DNA from: Plastoroseomonas arctica
GTDB lineage: Bacteria > Pseudomonadota > Alphaproteobacteria > Acetobacterales > Acetobacteraceae
Assembly: GCF_018128965.1 (NCBI RefSeq)
Contig: NZ_JAAEDH010000001.1
Span: forward strand, 124,001-188,000
Reading direction: 5' to 3'
Length of the DNA: 64,000 nt
How positions within the stretch are numbered: the first letter of the stretch is position 1; every line of letters begins with the position of its first letter. This document shows, in pieces, positions 54,445 through 64,000 of the stretch. The notes under the pieces are model-generated. The model was given only the letters and a program-made list of their open reading frames with translations, made no database searches and had not been told where the DNA came from. Position numbers and translations under genes: made by a program.

Positions 54445-55275
54445 ATGGACCCCATGACCCACCCGCTCTGGCTCGCCCTGCTGGCGGGCGCGATGGCGGT
54501 GACGGGGCTGTTCTCCGGACTGCTCGCGGGGCTGCTCGGCGTCGGCGGCGGCATCGTGATCGTGGGCGTTCTCTTCGCCATCTTCCCGATCTTCGGCATC
54601 CCGGAGGCGATCATGATGAAGCTCGCGGTCGGCACCTCGCTCGCGACGATCATCCCGACCTCCATCCAGTCGGCACGGAAGCACCACGCCAGGGGCACCA
54701 TGGACCTGCCGCTGCTGCGCTCCATCTGGCCGTCGATCATGGTTGGCGTGTTGCTGGGCACCATCCTCGCGATCAATCTTCGTGGACAGGTCTCGACGAT
54801 CGTCTTCGCGACCATCGCGCTCGCGGTCGCCATCAACATGGGGTTTTCCGGCGCGGAGTTCCGCCTACGCGAGAGCTTTCCGCAGGGCTGGGTGCGACAG
54901 GCGATCGGCGGCTTCATCGGCACGGTGAGCGCGATGATGGGGATCGGCGGCGGCACCGTGGGCGTGCCGATCCTGACGGCACTCGGCGCCCCCATACGCA
55001 GCGCGGTCTCCACCGCCTCGGTGTTCGGGCTGATCATCTCGATCCCCGGCACCATCGGCTTCATCTGGGGCGGCTGGGATGATCCGCGCCTGCCGCCCTT
55101 CTCGCTGGGCTACGTCAACCTAGTGGGCGTGGCGCTCATCGTGCCCGCGAGCATGGTGGCCGCGCCCTGGGGCGTGACGCTCGCGCACACCATCCCGCCG
55201 TTGCTGCTCAAGCGCGCCTTCGCGGTGTTCCTCGCGGTCACGTCGCTGCGCATGTTCTACAGCCTGGTCGTATGA
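54445..55275 (+). CDS. TSUP-family (TauE/SafE) membrane transporter
   Basis: Inner-membrane protein of 276 residues with about eight helices. The two-fold repeat is visible in LLAGLLGVGGGIVIVGVLFAIF (first half) and MGIGGGTVGVPIL (second half). The family exports sulfite, sulfoacetate or other organosulfur or organic anions. ATG 54445 or 54454 could be the start. It converges on the M20 gene with no gap. Confidence 0.88.
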   Translation: MDPMTHPLWLALLAGAMAVTGLFSGLLAGLLGVGGGIVIVGVLFAIFPIFGIPEAIMMKLAVGTSLATIIPTSIQSARKHHARGTMDLPLLRSIWPSIMVGVLLGTILAINLRGQVSTIVFATIALAVAINMGFSGAEFRLRESFPQGWVRQAIGGFIGTVSAMMGIGGGTVGVPILTALGAPIRSAVSTASVFGLIISIPGTIGFIWGGWDDPRLPPFSLGYVNLVGVALIVPASMVAAPWGVTLAHTIPPLLLKRAFAVFLAVTSLRMFYSLVV

Positions 55276-56451
55276 TCAGACCTTCGCCAGCAGCCGCTCC
55301 GCCAGAGTCGCCCACCAGCTCGCGCCGATCGGCAGGATCGCATCGTTGAAATCGTAGCGCGGGTGATGCACCTGCGGATCATGCGGCCCGCGTCCGGCGC
55401 CGAGCATGAGGTAGGCGCCATCCTTGGCGTTGAGCATGAAGGAGAAATCCTCCCCGCCCATGGTGGGCTTGGCCATCGGCACCACGCGGGCATCGCCCTG
55501 CACGGCGCGCGCCGCGTCGGCGGCGAGGCCGGTGGAGACTTCCTCGTTTACGGTCGCCGGATAGAGCCGCAGGAACTTCGCCTCGGCGCGCGCACCCATC
55601 GCGGTGGCGATGCCCTCAGCCGTCTCGACGAAGCGCGTCTCCAGCAGGTCGCCGACCTCGGGCGCGAACCAGCGCGCGGTGCCGAGCATGCGCACCGTCT
55701 CCGGGATCACGTTGTAGGTCATGCCGCCCAGGATATGGCCGATGGTGATGACGCCGGCATCGACCGGCTCCACGCTGCGCGAGACGATGCTCTGCAGCGC
55801 CTGCACGATGGCCGCCGCGACGACGATCGGGTCCACGCCCTGGTGCGGCATTGCGCCATGGGCGCCGCGGCCGGTGATGGTGACCTCGAGATTGGCGACG
55901 GCCGCCATGATCGGCCCGACCCGCCAGAGGAACGTGCCCTCCGGCGCGCCCGGCCAATTGTGCAGCCCGAAGACGCGCTCCATCGGGAAGCGGTCGAACA
56001 AGCCCTCCTTCACCATCACGTCGCCGCCGCCGAAATTCTCCTCTGCCGGCTGGAAGATGACATAGACGGTGCCGTCGAAATTGCGCGTCTCGGCCAGGTA
56101 GCGCGCGGCCCCCAGCAGCATGGTCGTGTGCCCGTCATGGCCGCAGGCATGCATGGTGCCAGGCGTTTTCGAGGCGTGGGGCACGCCCGATTCCTCGAGG
56201 ATCGGCAGCGCATCCATGTCGGCGCGCAGGCCGATGCCGCGACCGTTGCGCGTGCGCCCGTGGATGACGCCCACCACGCCCGTCTTCGCGATGCCGGTCA
56301 CCACCTCGTCGCAGCCGAATTCGCGCAATTTTGCAGCGACGATGGCGCTGGTGCGGTGCTCCTCGAAGGCGAGTTCGGGGTGCTCATGGAAATCATGCCG
56401 CCACGCCGTCATGTCGGGGTGGAAATCGGCGATGCGATTGATGATCGGCAT
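55276..56451 (-). CDS. M20-family amidohydrolase (hippurate hydrolase-like)
   Basis: Zinc/manganese amidohydrolase of 391 residues that removes N-acyl or amide groups from amino-acid-like substrates. Metal and catalytic motifs are GLRADMDALP (around 74-83), HACGHDGH (101-108) and PAEE (136-139, general base glutamate), with the late histidine in PQVHHPRYDFND. It is of the HipO/IAA-amino-acid hydrolase type. Its start is ATG 56451 and its stop abuts the TSUP stop. Confidence 0.9.
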   Translation of the reverse strand: MPIINRIADFHPDMTAWRHDFHEHPELAFEEHRTSAIVAAKLREFGCDEVVTGIAKTGVVGVIHGRTRNGRGIGLRADMDALPILEESGVPHASKTPGTMHACGHDGHTTMLLGAARYLAETRNFDGTVYVIFQPAEENFGGGDVMVKEGLFDRFPMERVFGLHNWPGAPEGTFLWRVGPIMAAVANLEVTITGRGAHGAMPHQGVDPIVVAAAIVQALQSIVSRSVEPVDAGVITIGHILGGMTYNVIPETVRMLGTARWFAPEVGDLLETRFVETAEGIATAMGARAEAKFLRLYPATVNEEVSTGLAADAARAVQGDARVVPMAKPTMGGEDFSFMLNAKDGAYLMLGAGRGPHDPQVHHPRYDFNDAILPIGASWWATLAERLLAKV

Positions 56452-56488
56452 GGGCGGTCCTGGTGGTGGAATGTCGGCGCGGCTGGCG

Positions 56489-57007
56489 TCAGGCCGCGCG
56501 CGCGATGCTGCGCTGATAGGCCAGCAAGTCGAGGACAGGCGCCTTTTCCTGCCCCAGCGCAAGGCCGACGAGGTGGTGCGCATGGCCCCGGTGGTGGGTC
56601 TGGTGGTTGAACAGGTGCGACAGCACCTCGTGCAGCGGCTGGGATTGCGCCACCCCTGTCGTCGTCGCGTAGGCGAGCGGCTGCGCGAGCCGCTCCTCGC
56701 TCATGCCCTCGACGAGCGCGACGAGCGCCTGGTCCTGGCCCTGCCGCGCGACGCGCAGTTCCGCGAAATCATGGTGCAGCATCGCGTTCAGCCGCGTCCC
56801 GCTCTGGCTCGTGCCTTCGATGCGGGCCATCCAGAGGCGATCGGTCACGAGCAGGTGGTTGAGCGTGCCGAGCAGCGACCCGAAGAAGGCGCCGCGATCC
56901 TCGGCCAGGGCCTGCGGCGAAAGCTCGGCCGTGGCGGCGTAGATGCGGTCATTCGCCCAGGCATTATAGCGCGCGAACATCCGAAAATGGTCTTGCCGAA
57001 CGCCCAT
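56489..57007 (-). CDS. DinB-family protein
   Basis: Four-helix-bundle metal protein of 172 residues. The three-histidine site is seen as His51 (TLNHLLVTDRLW) and two histidines in HLFNHQTHHRGHAH (about 135 and 139). DinB-like proteins include thiol-dependent transferases, but this group (GVRQDHFRMFARYNAWAND start) is functionally uncharacterised. It lies between the dehydratase and M20 genes on the same strand, 10 nt behind the dehydratase. Confidence 0.86.
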   Translation of the reverse strand: MGVRQDHFRMFARYNAWANDRIYAATAELSPQALAEDRGAFFGSLLGTLNHLLVTDRLWMARIEGTSQSGTRLNAMLHHDFAELRVARQGQDQALVALVEGMSEERLAQPLAYATTTGVAQSQPLHEVLSHLFNHQTHHRGHAHHLVGLALGQEKAPVLDLLAYQRSIARAA

Positions 57008-57017
57008 GGCCGATCCC

Positions 57018-58724
57018 TCACTCGCCCGACGCAGTGAGAAAGCGCAGATCGGCGCCCAGCGGGGCCTGCGTCACCTGCTCATGCACCAGCCGGTCCCAGC
57101 CGCGCTTGGGCGCCGGCGCTTCGCGCCACGCCGCGCGGCGCTCGGCGAGGACGGACTCCTCCACCAGCAGGTCCAGCCGCCGCTCCTTTACCGACAGCCG
57201 GATGCGGTCGCCGGTCTGCACCAGCGCGAGCGGGCCGCCGACCGAGGCCTCGGGCGCGATATGCAGCACGATGGTTCCGAAGGCGGTGCCGGACATGCGG
57301 CAATCGCTCATCCGCACCATGTCCTTCACGCCCTGGCGCGCGAGCTTCTTCGGGATGGGCAGGTAGCCCGCCTCGGGCATGCCGGCCGGGCTGCGCGGGC
57401 CGACATTCTTCAGCACCAGGATGTCCTGCGGCGTGACATCCAGATCCGGGTCGTCGATGCGGTTGGCGAGGTCTTCCAGCCCGTCGAACACCATGCAACG
57501 CGCCTCGGTCTCGAACAGGGCAGGGGTCGCCGCACTCCGCTTCAGGATCGCGCCTTCGGGGGCGAGCGACCCGTGCAGGGCGACAAGGCCGCCCACCGGC
57601 GAGACCGGCTCGCCGCGGGCGCGGACGATCTTGCGGTTGACGTAGTGATCGCCGTCGCCGATCCGCTCGCCGAGCGTGACGCCGTCGAGGTCGAGCGCGC
57701 CGAGGTCGAGCAGGTCGCGCAATTCCCAAAGCAGCGCCTGCATCCCGCCCGCAGAGTGGAAATCCTCCATGTAGCCCTCACCGGTGGGCTTGAGGTCCAC
57801 CAGCACAGGCGTCTCCTCGGACAGCGCGTCGAGGCGCTTGAGGTCGAGCGACAGCCCCGCCCGTCCCGCAATGGCGGCGAGGTGAACAATGGCGTTGGTG
57901 GACCCGCCGATCGCGAGCAGCACGCGCACGGCGTTGTCGAGATTGCCCTGGGACATCAGGCTTAGGGGTGTGACCGGCTTGTGGATCAGCCGCACCGCCT
58001 GCGCCCCGGCTTCCTCCGCGATGCGCAGGCGGTCCGCATGCACCGCCGGCGCCGAAGCCGCGTCGAGCGGCATGAATCCCAGCGTTGCGGCCAGGCACGC
58101 CATGGTGCTGGCCGTGCCCATCACGCCGCAGGTGCCTGCCGTGGTCGCGAGCTTGCCTTCGAGGGTGTTGATCTTCTCCTCGCTGACCTCGCCCGCCCGG
58201 TAGCGTGCCCAATACCGCCTGCAATCGGTGCAGGCCGACAGCCGTTCGCCCTCGAACGCCTGAGCCAGCATCGGGCCGGTAACCAGCATGACCGAGGGCG
58301 TACCCGACGAGATGGCCGCCATCAGCTGCGCCGGGACAGTCTTGTCGCACCCGCCGATCAGCACGGCCGCATCCATCGGCTGGTTCGCCAGCATGGTCTC
58401 GGTGTCGAGCGCCATGAGGTTGCGGTAGTGCATGGAACACGGGCTGAGCGAGGGCTCGCAGATGCTGATCGTCGGGAAGGCCAGCGGCAGCCCTCCGGCC
58501 GCAAGCACCCCGCGCTTCACCGCCTCGACCAGCTCGGGGATGGTGCGGTGGCAGTTGTTGTAGTCGCTCGCTGTATCGGCGATGCCCACCACGGGCCTGT
58601 CCAGCATGGCCTGGCTGTAGCCCATGGACTTGGCGAATGTCTTGCGAAGATAAAGCGCGAAGTCGCGGTCGCCATAGTTGGAGGTGTTGCGGGCGAGGCC
58701 CAGCTTGCGGGGTGTATTGGTCAT
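57018..58724 (-). CDS. IlvD/Edd-family sugar-acid dehydratase
   Basis: Iron-sulfur dehydratase of 568 residues. ATG 58724 has GGAG at 7 nt. Cluster cysteines Cys58 (DYNNCHR), Cys126 (GGCDKT) and Cys199 (GTCG) fit the pattern of [2Fe-2S] L-arabinonate/xylonate-type dehydratases. The catalytic-serine region [11 protein letters not shown] is conserved. Sequence style ([36 protein letters not shown]) also favours a sugar-acid enzyme over branched-chain IlvD. No sugar transporter or aldolase is adjacent. Confidence 0.85.
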   Translation of the reverse strand: MTNTPRKLGLARNTSNYGDRDFALYLRKTFAKSMGYSQAMLDRPVVGIADTASDYNNCHRTIPELVEAVKRGVLAAGGLPLAFPTISICEPSLSPCSMHYRNLMALDTETMLANQPMDAAVLIGGCDKTVPAQLMAAISSGTPSVMLVTGPMLAQAFEGERLSACTDCRRYWARYRAGEVSEEKINTLEGKLATTAGTCGVMGTASTMACLAATLGFMPLDAASAPAVHADRLRIAEEAGAQAVRLIHKPVTPLSLMSQGNLDNAVRVLLAIGGSTNAIVHLAAIAGRAGLSLDLKRLDALSEETPVLVDLKPTGEGYMEDFHSAGGMQALLWELRDLLDLGALDLDGVTLGERIGDGDHYVNRKIVRARGEPVSPVGGLVALHGSLAPEGAILKRSAATPALFETEARCMVFDGLEDLANRIDDPDLDVTPQDILVLKNVGPRSPAGMPEAGYLPIPKKLARQGVKDMVRMSDCRMSGTAFGTIVLHIAPEASVGGPLALVQTGDRIRLSVKERRLDLLVEESVLAERRAAWREAPAPKRGWDRLVHEQVTQAPLGADLRFLTASGE

Positions 58725-58890
58725 TGGGCGTCTCCGCGTGATTTCGGGCAAAGTGCCACGCCGGAGCGGGCGCGCGAAGCGGGCAAAACAGCCGCGGTAT
58801 CATGCTACCGACTACAGGAAACCCCATTGCTGCTTGACCGCACAGCGCATCCCCGCCATAAGCCGCGCTCTCATTGCCCAGGCAGCACAC

Positions 58891-59361
58891 ATGCTCACCA
58901 CGCAGACCCGGTCCATCCGGCCGGCCGACGTCACCAAGAACTGGATCGTGATCGACGCGGAGGGCCTGGTGCTCGGCCGTCTCGCCACGCTCGTCGCCAA
59001 CCGGCTGCGTGGCAAGCACAAGGCGACGTTCACGCCGCATGTCGATTGCGGTGACCACGTCGTCATCGTCAATGCGCGCAAGGTCGTGGTCACCGGCAAC
59101 AAGGCCGAGCAGTCGGTCTTCTACTGGCACACCGGCTTCCCCGGCGGCATCAAGGGCCGCACCGTGGGTGAGCGGCTGGCCGGCCGCTACCCGGAGCGGG
59201 TTATCGAGAAGGCCGTCGAGCGCATGATCACGCGCGGGCCCCTCGGCCGCGAGCAGATGCGCAACCTCCATGTCTATCCGGATGCCGAGCATCCGCATGC
59301 CGGCCAGCAGCCCACCGTCTTCGACGTCGGCGCGCTGAACCGCAAGAACAAGGTGATCTGA
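58891..59361 (+). CDS. rplM: 50S ribosomal protein L13
   Basis: Large-subunit ribosomal protein of 156 residues. Motifs [34 protein letters not shown] and [16 protein letters not shown] are diagnostic. ATG 58891 is chosen. It is followed 1 nt later by rpsI, the conserved L13-S9 pair. Confidence 0.97.
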   Translation: MLTTQTRSIRPADVTKNWIVIDAEGLVLGRLATLVANRLRGKHKATFTPHVDCGDHVVIVNARKVVVTGNKAEQSVFYWHTGFPGGIKGRTVGERLAGRYPERVIEKAVERMITRGPLGREQMRNLHVYPDAEHPHAGQQPTVFDVGALNRKNKVI

Positions 59362-59362
59362 G

Positions 59363-59857
59363 ATGAGCGAGCAAACCACCGCGACGTCGCTCGCCGACCT
59401 CAAGGGCCTGGTCACCGGCGTTGTCCCGGGCGTGGCCCCCGCGGCCCCCGTGATGCCGAAGCGCGATGCGCTCGGCCGCAGCTACGCCACCGGCCGCCGC
59501 AAGGATGCCGTGGCCCGCGTCTGGGTGAAGCCCGGCAAGGGCTCCATCGAGATCAACGGCAAGCAGCAGGCGAAGTATTTCGCGCGCCCGGTGCTGCGCA
59601 TGCTGATCACCCAACCCTTCCTGGTGGCCGACCGCTACCAGCAGTTCGACGTGGTCTGCACGGTCGTCGGCGGCGGGCTCTCGGGGCAGGCGGGCGCGGT
59701 GCGCCACGGCATCTCCCGTGCGCTGGTGAATTACGAGCCCGAGCTGCGCGGAATCCTCAAGAAGGCCGGGTTCCTCACGCGCGACAGCCGCACCGTTGAG
59801 CGCAAGAAGTACGGCAAGGCGAAGGCCCGCCGAAGCTTCCAGTTCTCCAAGCGCTGA
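59363..59857 (+). CDS. rpsI: 30S ribosomal protein S9
   Basis: Small-subunit protein of 164 residues whose C-terminal tail FSKR reaches the P-site tRNA. The core begins at about residue 36 ([21 protein letters not shown]). The 35-residue Ala/Pro-rich N-terminal extension is absent from the approximately 130-residue E. coli protein but is seen in alphaproteobacteria. A strong terminator follows. Confidence 0.97.
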   Translation: MSEQTTATSLADLKGLVTGVVPGVAPAAPVMPKRDALGRSYATGRRKDAVARVWVKPGKGSIEINGKQQAKYFARPVLRMLITQPFLVADRYQQFDVVCTVVGGGLSGQAGAVRHGISRALVNYEPELRGILKKAGFLTRDSRTVERKKYGKAKARRSFQFSKR

Positions 59858-59903
59858 GCGCCGGCGGATCGGCGCGCAAGCGCCGGCCGCATGGCTGTCA
59901 TCG

Positions 59904-59943
59904 AAGAAGGGTGGATCCGCAAGGGTCCACCCTTCTTGCTTTT
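59904..59943 (+). terminator. Rho-independent terminator of rplM-rpsI
   Basis: A stem of about 15 bp (AAGAAGGGTGGA and its complement, extended inward) closed by a GCAA tetraloop and followed by GCTTTT. This is the clearest intrinsic terminator in the window. Confidence 0.88.
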
Positions 59944-59984
59944 CGGGGCGCATCTGGGCGCCAATGCATCATCAGGAGGCCACC

Positions 59985-60935
59985 ATGGCGAAGGGTTCGA
60001 TTCCGAGGGTGTTCATCGACGGCGAGGCCGGCACCACCGGCCTCGAGATCCGCGAGCGTCTTGCGCTGAACCCTGCGCTGGCCATCCGCTCCATCGACCC
60101 CGACCGCCGCAAGGACCCCGACGCCCGCCGCGCGATGATGGAGCAGGTCGACCTTGTCGTGCTCTGCCTTCCGGACGTCGCAGCGAAGGAAAGTGCTGCC
60201 ATGGCCGCCGAGATGGGCGATGCGGCGCCGAAGCTGATCGACGCCTCGACGGCGCACCGCGTCAACCCGGCTTGGGCCTATGGGCTGCCCGAACTCACGC
60301 GCGACCAGCCCGGCATCATCGCGCGCGCCATGCGCGTGGCCAATCCCGGCTGCTATCCGACCGGCCCCATCCTGTTGCTTCGCCCGCTGATTGATGCCGG
60401 GCTGATGGCTACGGATTTCCCCGTCACGGTCAACGCCATCTCCGGCTATTCGGGCGGCGGCAACGCGATGATCGCGGCCTACGAGGCACGCCAGGCCCCG
60501 GATTTCGAACTCTACGGCCTGACGCTCGAACACAAGCACATTGCCGAGCTGCAGCATTACACCGGGCTGACCAGGCGCCCGATCTTCATCCCCTCGGTCG
60601 GTGATTTCCGCCAGGGCATGATCGACTGCGTCCCGCTCCACCTCGACATGCTGCGCGGCAGCCCGAAGGCGGCCGAGATCGAGGACCTGCTCCGCGCCCG
60701 CTACGCCGGCGCCGAATTCGTCCGCGTCGTGGCGCCGGAAGCGAAGCTGGAACCGCAGGCGCTGAACGGCACGAACATGATTGAGCTCAGCGTCCACGGC
60801 CATGACCGGAACGGCCAAGCGGTGCTGACGGCGCGCTACGACAATCTCGGCAAGGGTGCCTCGGGCGCCGCGGTGCAGAATATCGGGCTGATGCTCGACA
60901 TCGCGGTCACCGCGACGCTGCCGCGCGCGGCATGA
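59985..60935 (+). CDS. argC: N-acetyl-gamma-glutamyl-phosphate reductase
   Basis: NADPH-dependent third step of arginine synthesis. The 316-residue protein is the short type 2 form. It has the dinucleotide motif DGEAGTTGL, the catalytic Cys123 in NPGCYPTGP and the histidine region [13 protein letters not shown] 59985 has AGGAGG. Its stop overlaps the next start (ATGA). Confidence 0.95.
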   Translation: MAKGSIPRVFIDGEAGTTGLEIRERLALNPALAIRSIDPDRRKDPDARRAMMEQVDLVVLCLPDVAAKESAAMAAEMGDAAPKLIDASTAHRVNPAWAYGLPELTRDQPGIIARAMRVANPGCYPTGPILLLRPLIDAGLMATDFPVTVNAISGYSGGGNAMIAAYEARQAPDFELYGLTLEHKHIAELQHYTGLTRRPIFIPSVGDFRQGMIDCVPLHLDMLRGSPKAAEIEDLLRARYAGAEFVRVVAPEAKLEPQALNGTNMIELSVHGHDRNGQAVLTARYDNLGKGASGAAVQNIGLMLDIAVTATLPRAA

Positions 60936-61459
60936 GCAACGTCCTGAGCTTCGAGGAGCACCACCCGGACATCGCCCCCGATGCTTGGGTGGCGCCGACC
61001 GCGCTGGTGCTGGGCCGCGTCACCATCGGCGCGCGCAGCAGCGTCTGGTACCATTGCGTGCTGCGGGGCGACACGAACTTCATCCGCATCGGCGCGCGCA
61101 CCAACATCCAGGACGGCACCATCATCCACGTGAATCGCAACGCCGAGGCCGCCATCATCGGCGACGACGTGACGGTCGGCCATGCCTGCATCATCCACGC
61201 CTGCACGCTGGAGGATGGCGCCTTCGTCGGCATGGGCGCGACCGTGCTGGACGGCGCGGTCATCGAGGCGGGCGGCATGCTCGCCGCCGGCGGGCTGCTG
61301 CCCCCGCGCAAGCGCATTGCGCCCGGGGAACTGTGGGCCGGGTCGCCCGCCAAGCTGATGCGCGTGATGGATGCCGAGGAGCGCGCGAAATTCGCCCGCA
61401 CCGCCGTCCATTACAGCGAACTCGCCGAGCGACATGGCGCGAGCCTCGCCAAGACTTAA
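60932..61459 (+). CDS. Gamma-carbonic anhydrase family protein
   Basis: Trimeric left-handed beta-helix protein of 175 residues. Zinc-binding histidines His66, His84 and His89 are present with the 5-residue spacing of the last pair. Hexapeptide-repeat rungs run from about 15 to 135. Family members hydrate CO2 or act on CoA-linked or other substrates. It is translationally coupled to argC, possibly fortuitously. Confidence 0.9.
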   Translation: MSNVLSFEEHHPDIAPDAWVAPTALVLGRVTIGARSSVWYHCVLRGDTNFIRIGARTNIQDGTIIHVNRNAEAAIIGDDVTVGHACIIHACTLEDGAFVGMGATVLDGAVIEAGGMLAAGGLLPPRKRIAPGELWAGSPAKLMRVMDAEERAKFARTAVHYSELAERHGASLAKT

Positions 61460-61544
61460 CCCGGGCCGCCTTGCCGCGCCGGCCCCGGTTGCCCAATTGC
61501 GTGGGTGCGGCGCCGCCACCGGCGCCGGTGCAAGGAGAGACCCC

Positions 61545-62099
61545 ATGGTCACCCGGATCGCTGCGGCCGCTTTGCTGGCCCTCGGCCTCGCTGGCTGCGG
61601 CACCGTGCCGCCCAGCGCCACGCTGTACGGCCAGCAGGAGAGCTTTGGCGAGCCCACCCGAACCGCCATCCTCAATACGGCTTTCGCCTTCTCCTCGCCC
61701 GCGAACCTCAACCAGCAGCCCGCCGATGCGGCGCTCGCCGTGGCGCAGGCCGAGCACCTCGCGGTCGAGCTCGCTTACGGGACGCGCTGGCGGCAATTCT
61801 CGCCGCTGGTGCCGGCCGCCTTCGAGACGGCCCGGCCGGAATGGCGCGCCGCCCTCGGCATTGTTCCGAATGCGCCACCGCAGCAGGTGATCAATGCGAT
61901 GTTCCAGGCGCGGCGGGCGCTGCAGCAGGACAACCTCGTCGATGCGCGCACCGCGCTTTCCGGCCCGATCTTCACCCAGGGCGGCCAGGCGACTCTGGCG
62001 CGCCTGGCCGCCTTGCCGCCGCTGCCGCAAACCAATTACGCGACCAGCAGCGCCGAGGGCGAACTCATCCGTCGCGACGGCGGCCGGCGCGGCCGCTAA
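61545..62099 (+). CDS. Predicted lipoprotein, copy A of a tandem pair
   Basis: A 184-residue lipoprotein. ATG 61545 has AAGGAGAG at 7 nt, and the signal peptide ends in LAGC (Cys18). The mature protein is helical and Ala/Gln-rich. Its middle (EWRAALGIVPNAPPQQVINAM to LARLAALPPLP) aligns with copy B at 62178. Function is not recognised. Confidence 0.8.
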   Translation: MVTRIAAAALLALGLAGCGTVPPSATLYGQQESFGEPTRTAILNTAFAFSSPANLNQQPADAALAVAQAEHLAVELAYGTRWRQFSPLVPAAFETARPEWRAALGIVPNAPPQQVINAMFQARRALQQDNLVDARTALSGPIFTQGGQATLARLAALPPLPQTNYATSSAEGELIRRDGGRRGR

Positions 62100-62177
62100 G
62101 GAGCCCGGCTTGTTGGCGCGCCCGGCAGGCGTCATCCTGGGTGGGATGCGCCAGGCTGCGCGCGGGAGGCTTGCCGG

Positions 62178-62795
62178 ATGATACCACTTCGCCCCATCGC
62201 CTCGGCATTCATGGCGCTGCTTGCCCTGGGTGGCTGCGCGGAGATGCTTCGGCCGCGCGTGGCGGCCCCGCCGCCGGCGGGTCTACTGCCGCCGATGGCC
62301 GATCCGGTCGGCGGCGCCCTGGCGGCGACGACGGCGGCCTTCACCGACCAGGGCTCGGGCCTGCGCAGTCGCCCCGCTGAAGCGGCGCGCGCCGCGGCGC
62401 AGCTGGAATACCTGGTGGAACAGGCGCCGGCCTGGACTCCTGTCTCCTCTGCCGCCGAGATCGCGCTCGCCGCTGCCCGCGCCGAGCTGCGCGCCGCAGT
62501 CGGCGTGCCGGAGAATGCGACCCCGCGCCAAGCCATGGTGGCGCTGACCAATGCCGCGAACGCGCTGGACCGGCGCAACGAGGGTGCCGCACTCGCGGCC
62601 CTGGCGCCGGTCGGCGGCGAACCCACGCTGCGCCGCCTGGGTGATCTCGGCGCACTGCCGAATGCGGAACAGGCGACCATCCTGCTCACCCGCGAAGTGG
62701 CGCGAAGCGAGGCAGAGCTGCGTGTCGGCGCCCTGCAGGACACCGGCAACCAGCGAAACGACGTGCTGACCGAAGGTCTCGGCCGCGGTTTCTGA
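62178..62795 (+). CDS. Predicted lipoprotein, copy B of a tandem pair
   Basis: A 205-residue lipoprotein with lipobox LGGC (Cys20) followed by a Pro-rich linker. Matching parts with copy A are ELRAAVGVPENATPRQAMVAL, a NAANALDRRNEGAAL segment and LRRLGDLGALP. Both therefore come from one duplicated gene that has diverged strongly. It converges on ynfA. Confidence 0.8.
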   Translation: MIPLRPIASAFMALLALGGCAEMLRPRVAAPPPAGLLPPMADPVGGALAATTAAFTDQGSGLRSRPAEAARAAAQLEYLVEQAPAWTPVSSAAEIALAAARAELRAAVGVPENATPRQAMVALTNAANALDRRNEGAALAALAPVGGEPTLRRLGDLGALPNAEQATILLTREVARSEAELRVGALQDTGNQRNDVLTEGLGRGF

Positions 62796-62809
62796 AGCAT
62801 GTGCTTCAG
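62792..62809. terminator. Short hairpin covering both convergent stop codons
   Basis: An 8-bp stem, CTGAAGCA and TGCTTCAG, that includes the stop codon of the lipoprotein gene on one arm and that of ynfA on the other. Weak as a terminator because the loop is only 2 nt and no T tract follows. Confidence 0.35.
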
Positions 62810-63126
62810 CGCGGGGCGGCGATGATCAGCGCGGCTCCCGCGAGGCACAGCGCCGCGCCTGCCGCGTCCCAGCCATCCGGCCGCAACCCCTCGACCAGCG
62901 CCGCCCAGGCGAGCGACGCCACGATGTAGACGCCGCCATAGGCCGCGAAGACCCGCCCCGCGGCGGCGGCCTCGACCCGCGTAAGCAGCAGCGCGAACCC
63001 CACCAACGCCAGCGTGCCCGGCACCACCCAGAGCGCCGAGCGGCCCAGCCGCAGCCAGGCCCAGAAGGCGAAACAGCCGCCGATCTCGGCCAGCGCCGCG
63101 CCGAGATAGAGGGCCGCCGTCCTCAA
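62806..63126 (-). CDS. YnfA family (UPF0060) small membrane protein
   Basis: A 106-residue four-helix inner-membrane protein matching Ynf[20 protein letters not shown], the loop [13 protein letters not shown] and a C-terminal helix. It is related to small multidrug-resistance proteins. The start is TTG 63126, overlapping the phaC stop (TTGA), so translation is probably coupled to phaC. The length fits the approximately 108-residue family. Confidence 0.85.
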   Translation of the reverse strand: MRTAALYLGAALAEIGGCFAFWAWLRLGRSALWVVPGTLALVGFALLLTRVEAAAAGRVFAAYGGVYIVASLAWAALVEGLRPDGWDAAGAALCLAGAALIIAAPR

Positions 63127-64000
63127 TCGCTGGCCATCACCTTCACATAGCTGCCGGGTGCGGGTTCGAGCGCCGGCAGCCCCCCGGCGCCGGGCTGCCG
63201 CGCCGGTACCGTCTCCGGCGCCTGCGCCGCGATCCAGCGCTGCCAGTCCGGCCACCAGCTGCCGGCGAGTTCCGTCGCGCCCTGTAGCCAGGTATCCGCC
63301 TTCTCCGGCAGGTCCTTGCCGACCCAATGACTGTATTTGCCGCTCTCCGGCGGGTTCACCACGCCAGCGATATGGCCCGACGCCGCGAGCACGAAGCGCA
63401 TCGGTCCCTTGAACAGCTGCGTCGCGCGATAGGTGCTGGCCCAGGGCGCGATATGATCCTCGCGCGTGGATAGCATGTAGGTCGGAAGCTTGATGCGTCG
63501 AAGGTCGATCTTGACGCCGTTGAGCTCGATGCCGCCGGGCTTCACCAGGTCGTTCTGCTGGTACATGCGGCGCAGGTAGAAGCTGTGCATCTTGGCCGGC
63601 ATGCGCGTGGAATCATCGTTCCAGTAGAGCAGGTCGAACGGAAACGGCTCCTGACCGAGCAGGTAGTTGTTCACCACGAAGGACCAGATCAGGTCGTTGG
63701 CGCGGAGCATGTTGAAGGTGGTCGCCATCTCGCGCCCATCGAGGTAGCCGCGGCTGCCCATCTTCTCCTCGAGCGCCTGCAGCTGCTCCTCGTCAATGAA
63801 GACGCCGAGCTCGCCGGATTCCTCGAAGTCGAGCATGGTGGTGAAGAAGGTCGCGGACTTGATGCGCGTATCCTTTTTCGCCGCCATCTGCGCGAGCGTG
63901 GCCGCGAGCAGCGTTCCGCCCAGGCAGTAGCCGACGGCATTCACCTCACGCTCGCCCGTTGCCTTCTCGATCGCGTCGAGCGCGGCGTAGGGCCCCTCGC
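63123..64000 (-). CDS. phaC: Poly(3-hydroxyalkanoate) synthase, C-terminal part
   Basis: Polymerises (R)-3-hydroxyacyl-CoA into storage polyester granules. About 292 C-terminal residues are visible, and the N-terminal half lies beyond the right edge. The lipase-box-like GYCLGGT contains the catalytic cysteine. The remaining triad residues are probably the aspartate in [10 protein letters not shown] and the histidine in [12 protein letters not shown]. The length and these motifs fit class I PhaC. Confidence 0.93.
   Translation of the reverse strand, partial: EGPYAALDAIEKATGEREVNAVGYCLGGTLLAATLAQMAAKKDTRIKSATFFTTMLDFEESGELGVFIDEEQLQALEEKMGSRGYLDGREMATTFNMLRANDLIWSFVVNNYLLGQEPFPFDLLYWNDDSTRMPAKMHSFYLRRMYQQNDLVKPGGIELNGVKIDLRRIKLPTYMLSTREDHIAPWASTYRATQLFKGPMRFVLAASGHIAGVVNPPESGKYSHWVGKDLPEKADTWLQGATELAGSWWPDWQRWIAAQAPETVPARQPGAGGLPALEPAPGSYVKVMASD

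Overview
This is a G+C-rich chromosomal window from an alphaproteobacterium, most likely Rhodospirillales/Acetobacteraceae. The evidence for that is the strong GC bias at third codon positions, the GTTC-N7-GTTC type LexA box in front of uvrA/ssb, alanine at the quinolone-determining serine position of both GyrA and ParC, an ELM1-type protein, ribosomal protein S9 with an N-terminal extension, short-type ArgC, a polyhydroxyalkanoate synthase and a Bug-type solute-binding protein. The genus is inference. The genes look like ordinary chromosome: no prophage, CRISPR array, transposase or conjugation gene was seen.

Layout. 1-5493 (minus strand) is a fatty-acid utilisation operon: outer-membrane FadL, acyl-CoA ligase, thiolase and a 3-hydroxyacyl-CoA dehydrogenase cut by the window edge. 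5614-7533 holds an SCP2-like protein, a cupin and a HisKA_2 sensor kinase. 7709-18612 is a core genome-maintenance block: parC, a Bug solute-binding protein, uvrA and ssb diverging from a shared SOS box, then gyrA-coaD-cyclophilin and tRNA-Lys. 18791-23346 is an envelope and surface-glycan set: a glycine-zipper lipoprotein, a GmhA-like isomerase, an RgpF-like protein, a GT2-GtrA glycosyltransferase and a GT39 enzyme. 23428-29615 contains MsrP without MsrQ, a small membrane protein, a class III aminotransferase, a BisC/DorA-type molybdoenzyme and a GST.

29738-38037 is the most distinctive part: a co-directional cluster of a RutA-like flavin oxygenase, two paralogous NitT/TauT-type solute-binding proteins, permease, ATPase, an amidase-signature hydrolase and a family 5 solute-binding protein. 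Spacing is tight from the second binding protein onwards. RutB-RutF are absent, so this looks like an uptake-plus-degradation module for a pyrimidine-like or ureide compound with non-canonical partners. The two solute-binding genes are separated by an approximately 310-bp near-perfect-palindrome element that fills the whole gap.

38199-44068 has a PhoX-family protein, an ABC importer (SBP-DppB-DppC) with no ATPase gene, and a ParE-like toxin-antitoxin pair next to pyrE. 44139-48705 carries pyrE, an ELM1-like protein, a glycosyltransferase, purC and a permuted papain-fold enzyme. 48894-58724 is mixed metabolism: tartrate/malate-type dehydrogenase, DUF3297, a small protein behind a Fur/Mur-like box, a VWA protein with four repeats, Mn catalase, a racemase, TSUP exporter, M20 hydrolase, DinB and an IlvD/Edd dehydratase. 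58891-61459 is rplM-rpsI with a strong terminator, then argC and a gamma-carbonic anhydrase. 61545-64000 has two paralogous lipoproteins, ynfA and the C-terminal part of phaC, cut by the right edge. Several convergent gene pairs are separated only by a strong hairpin that can terminate both.
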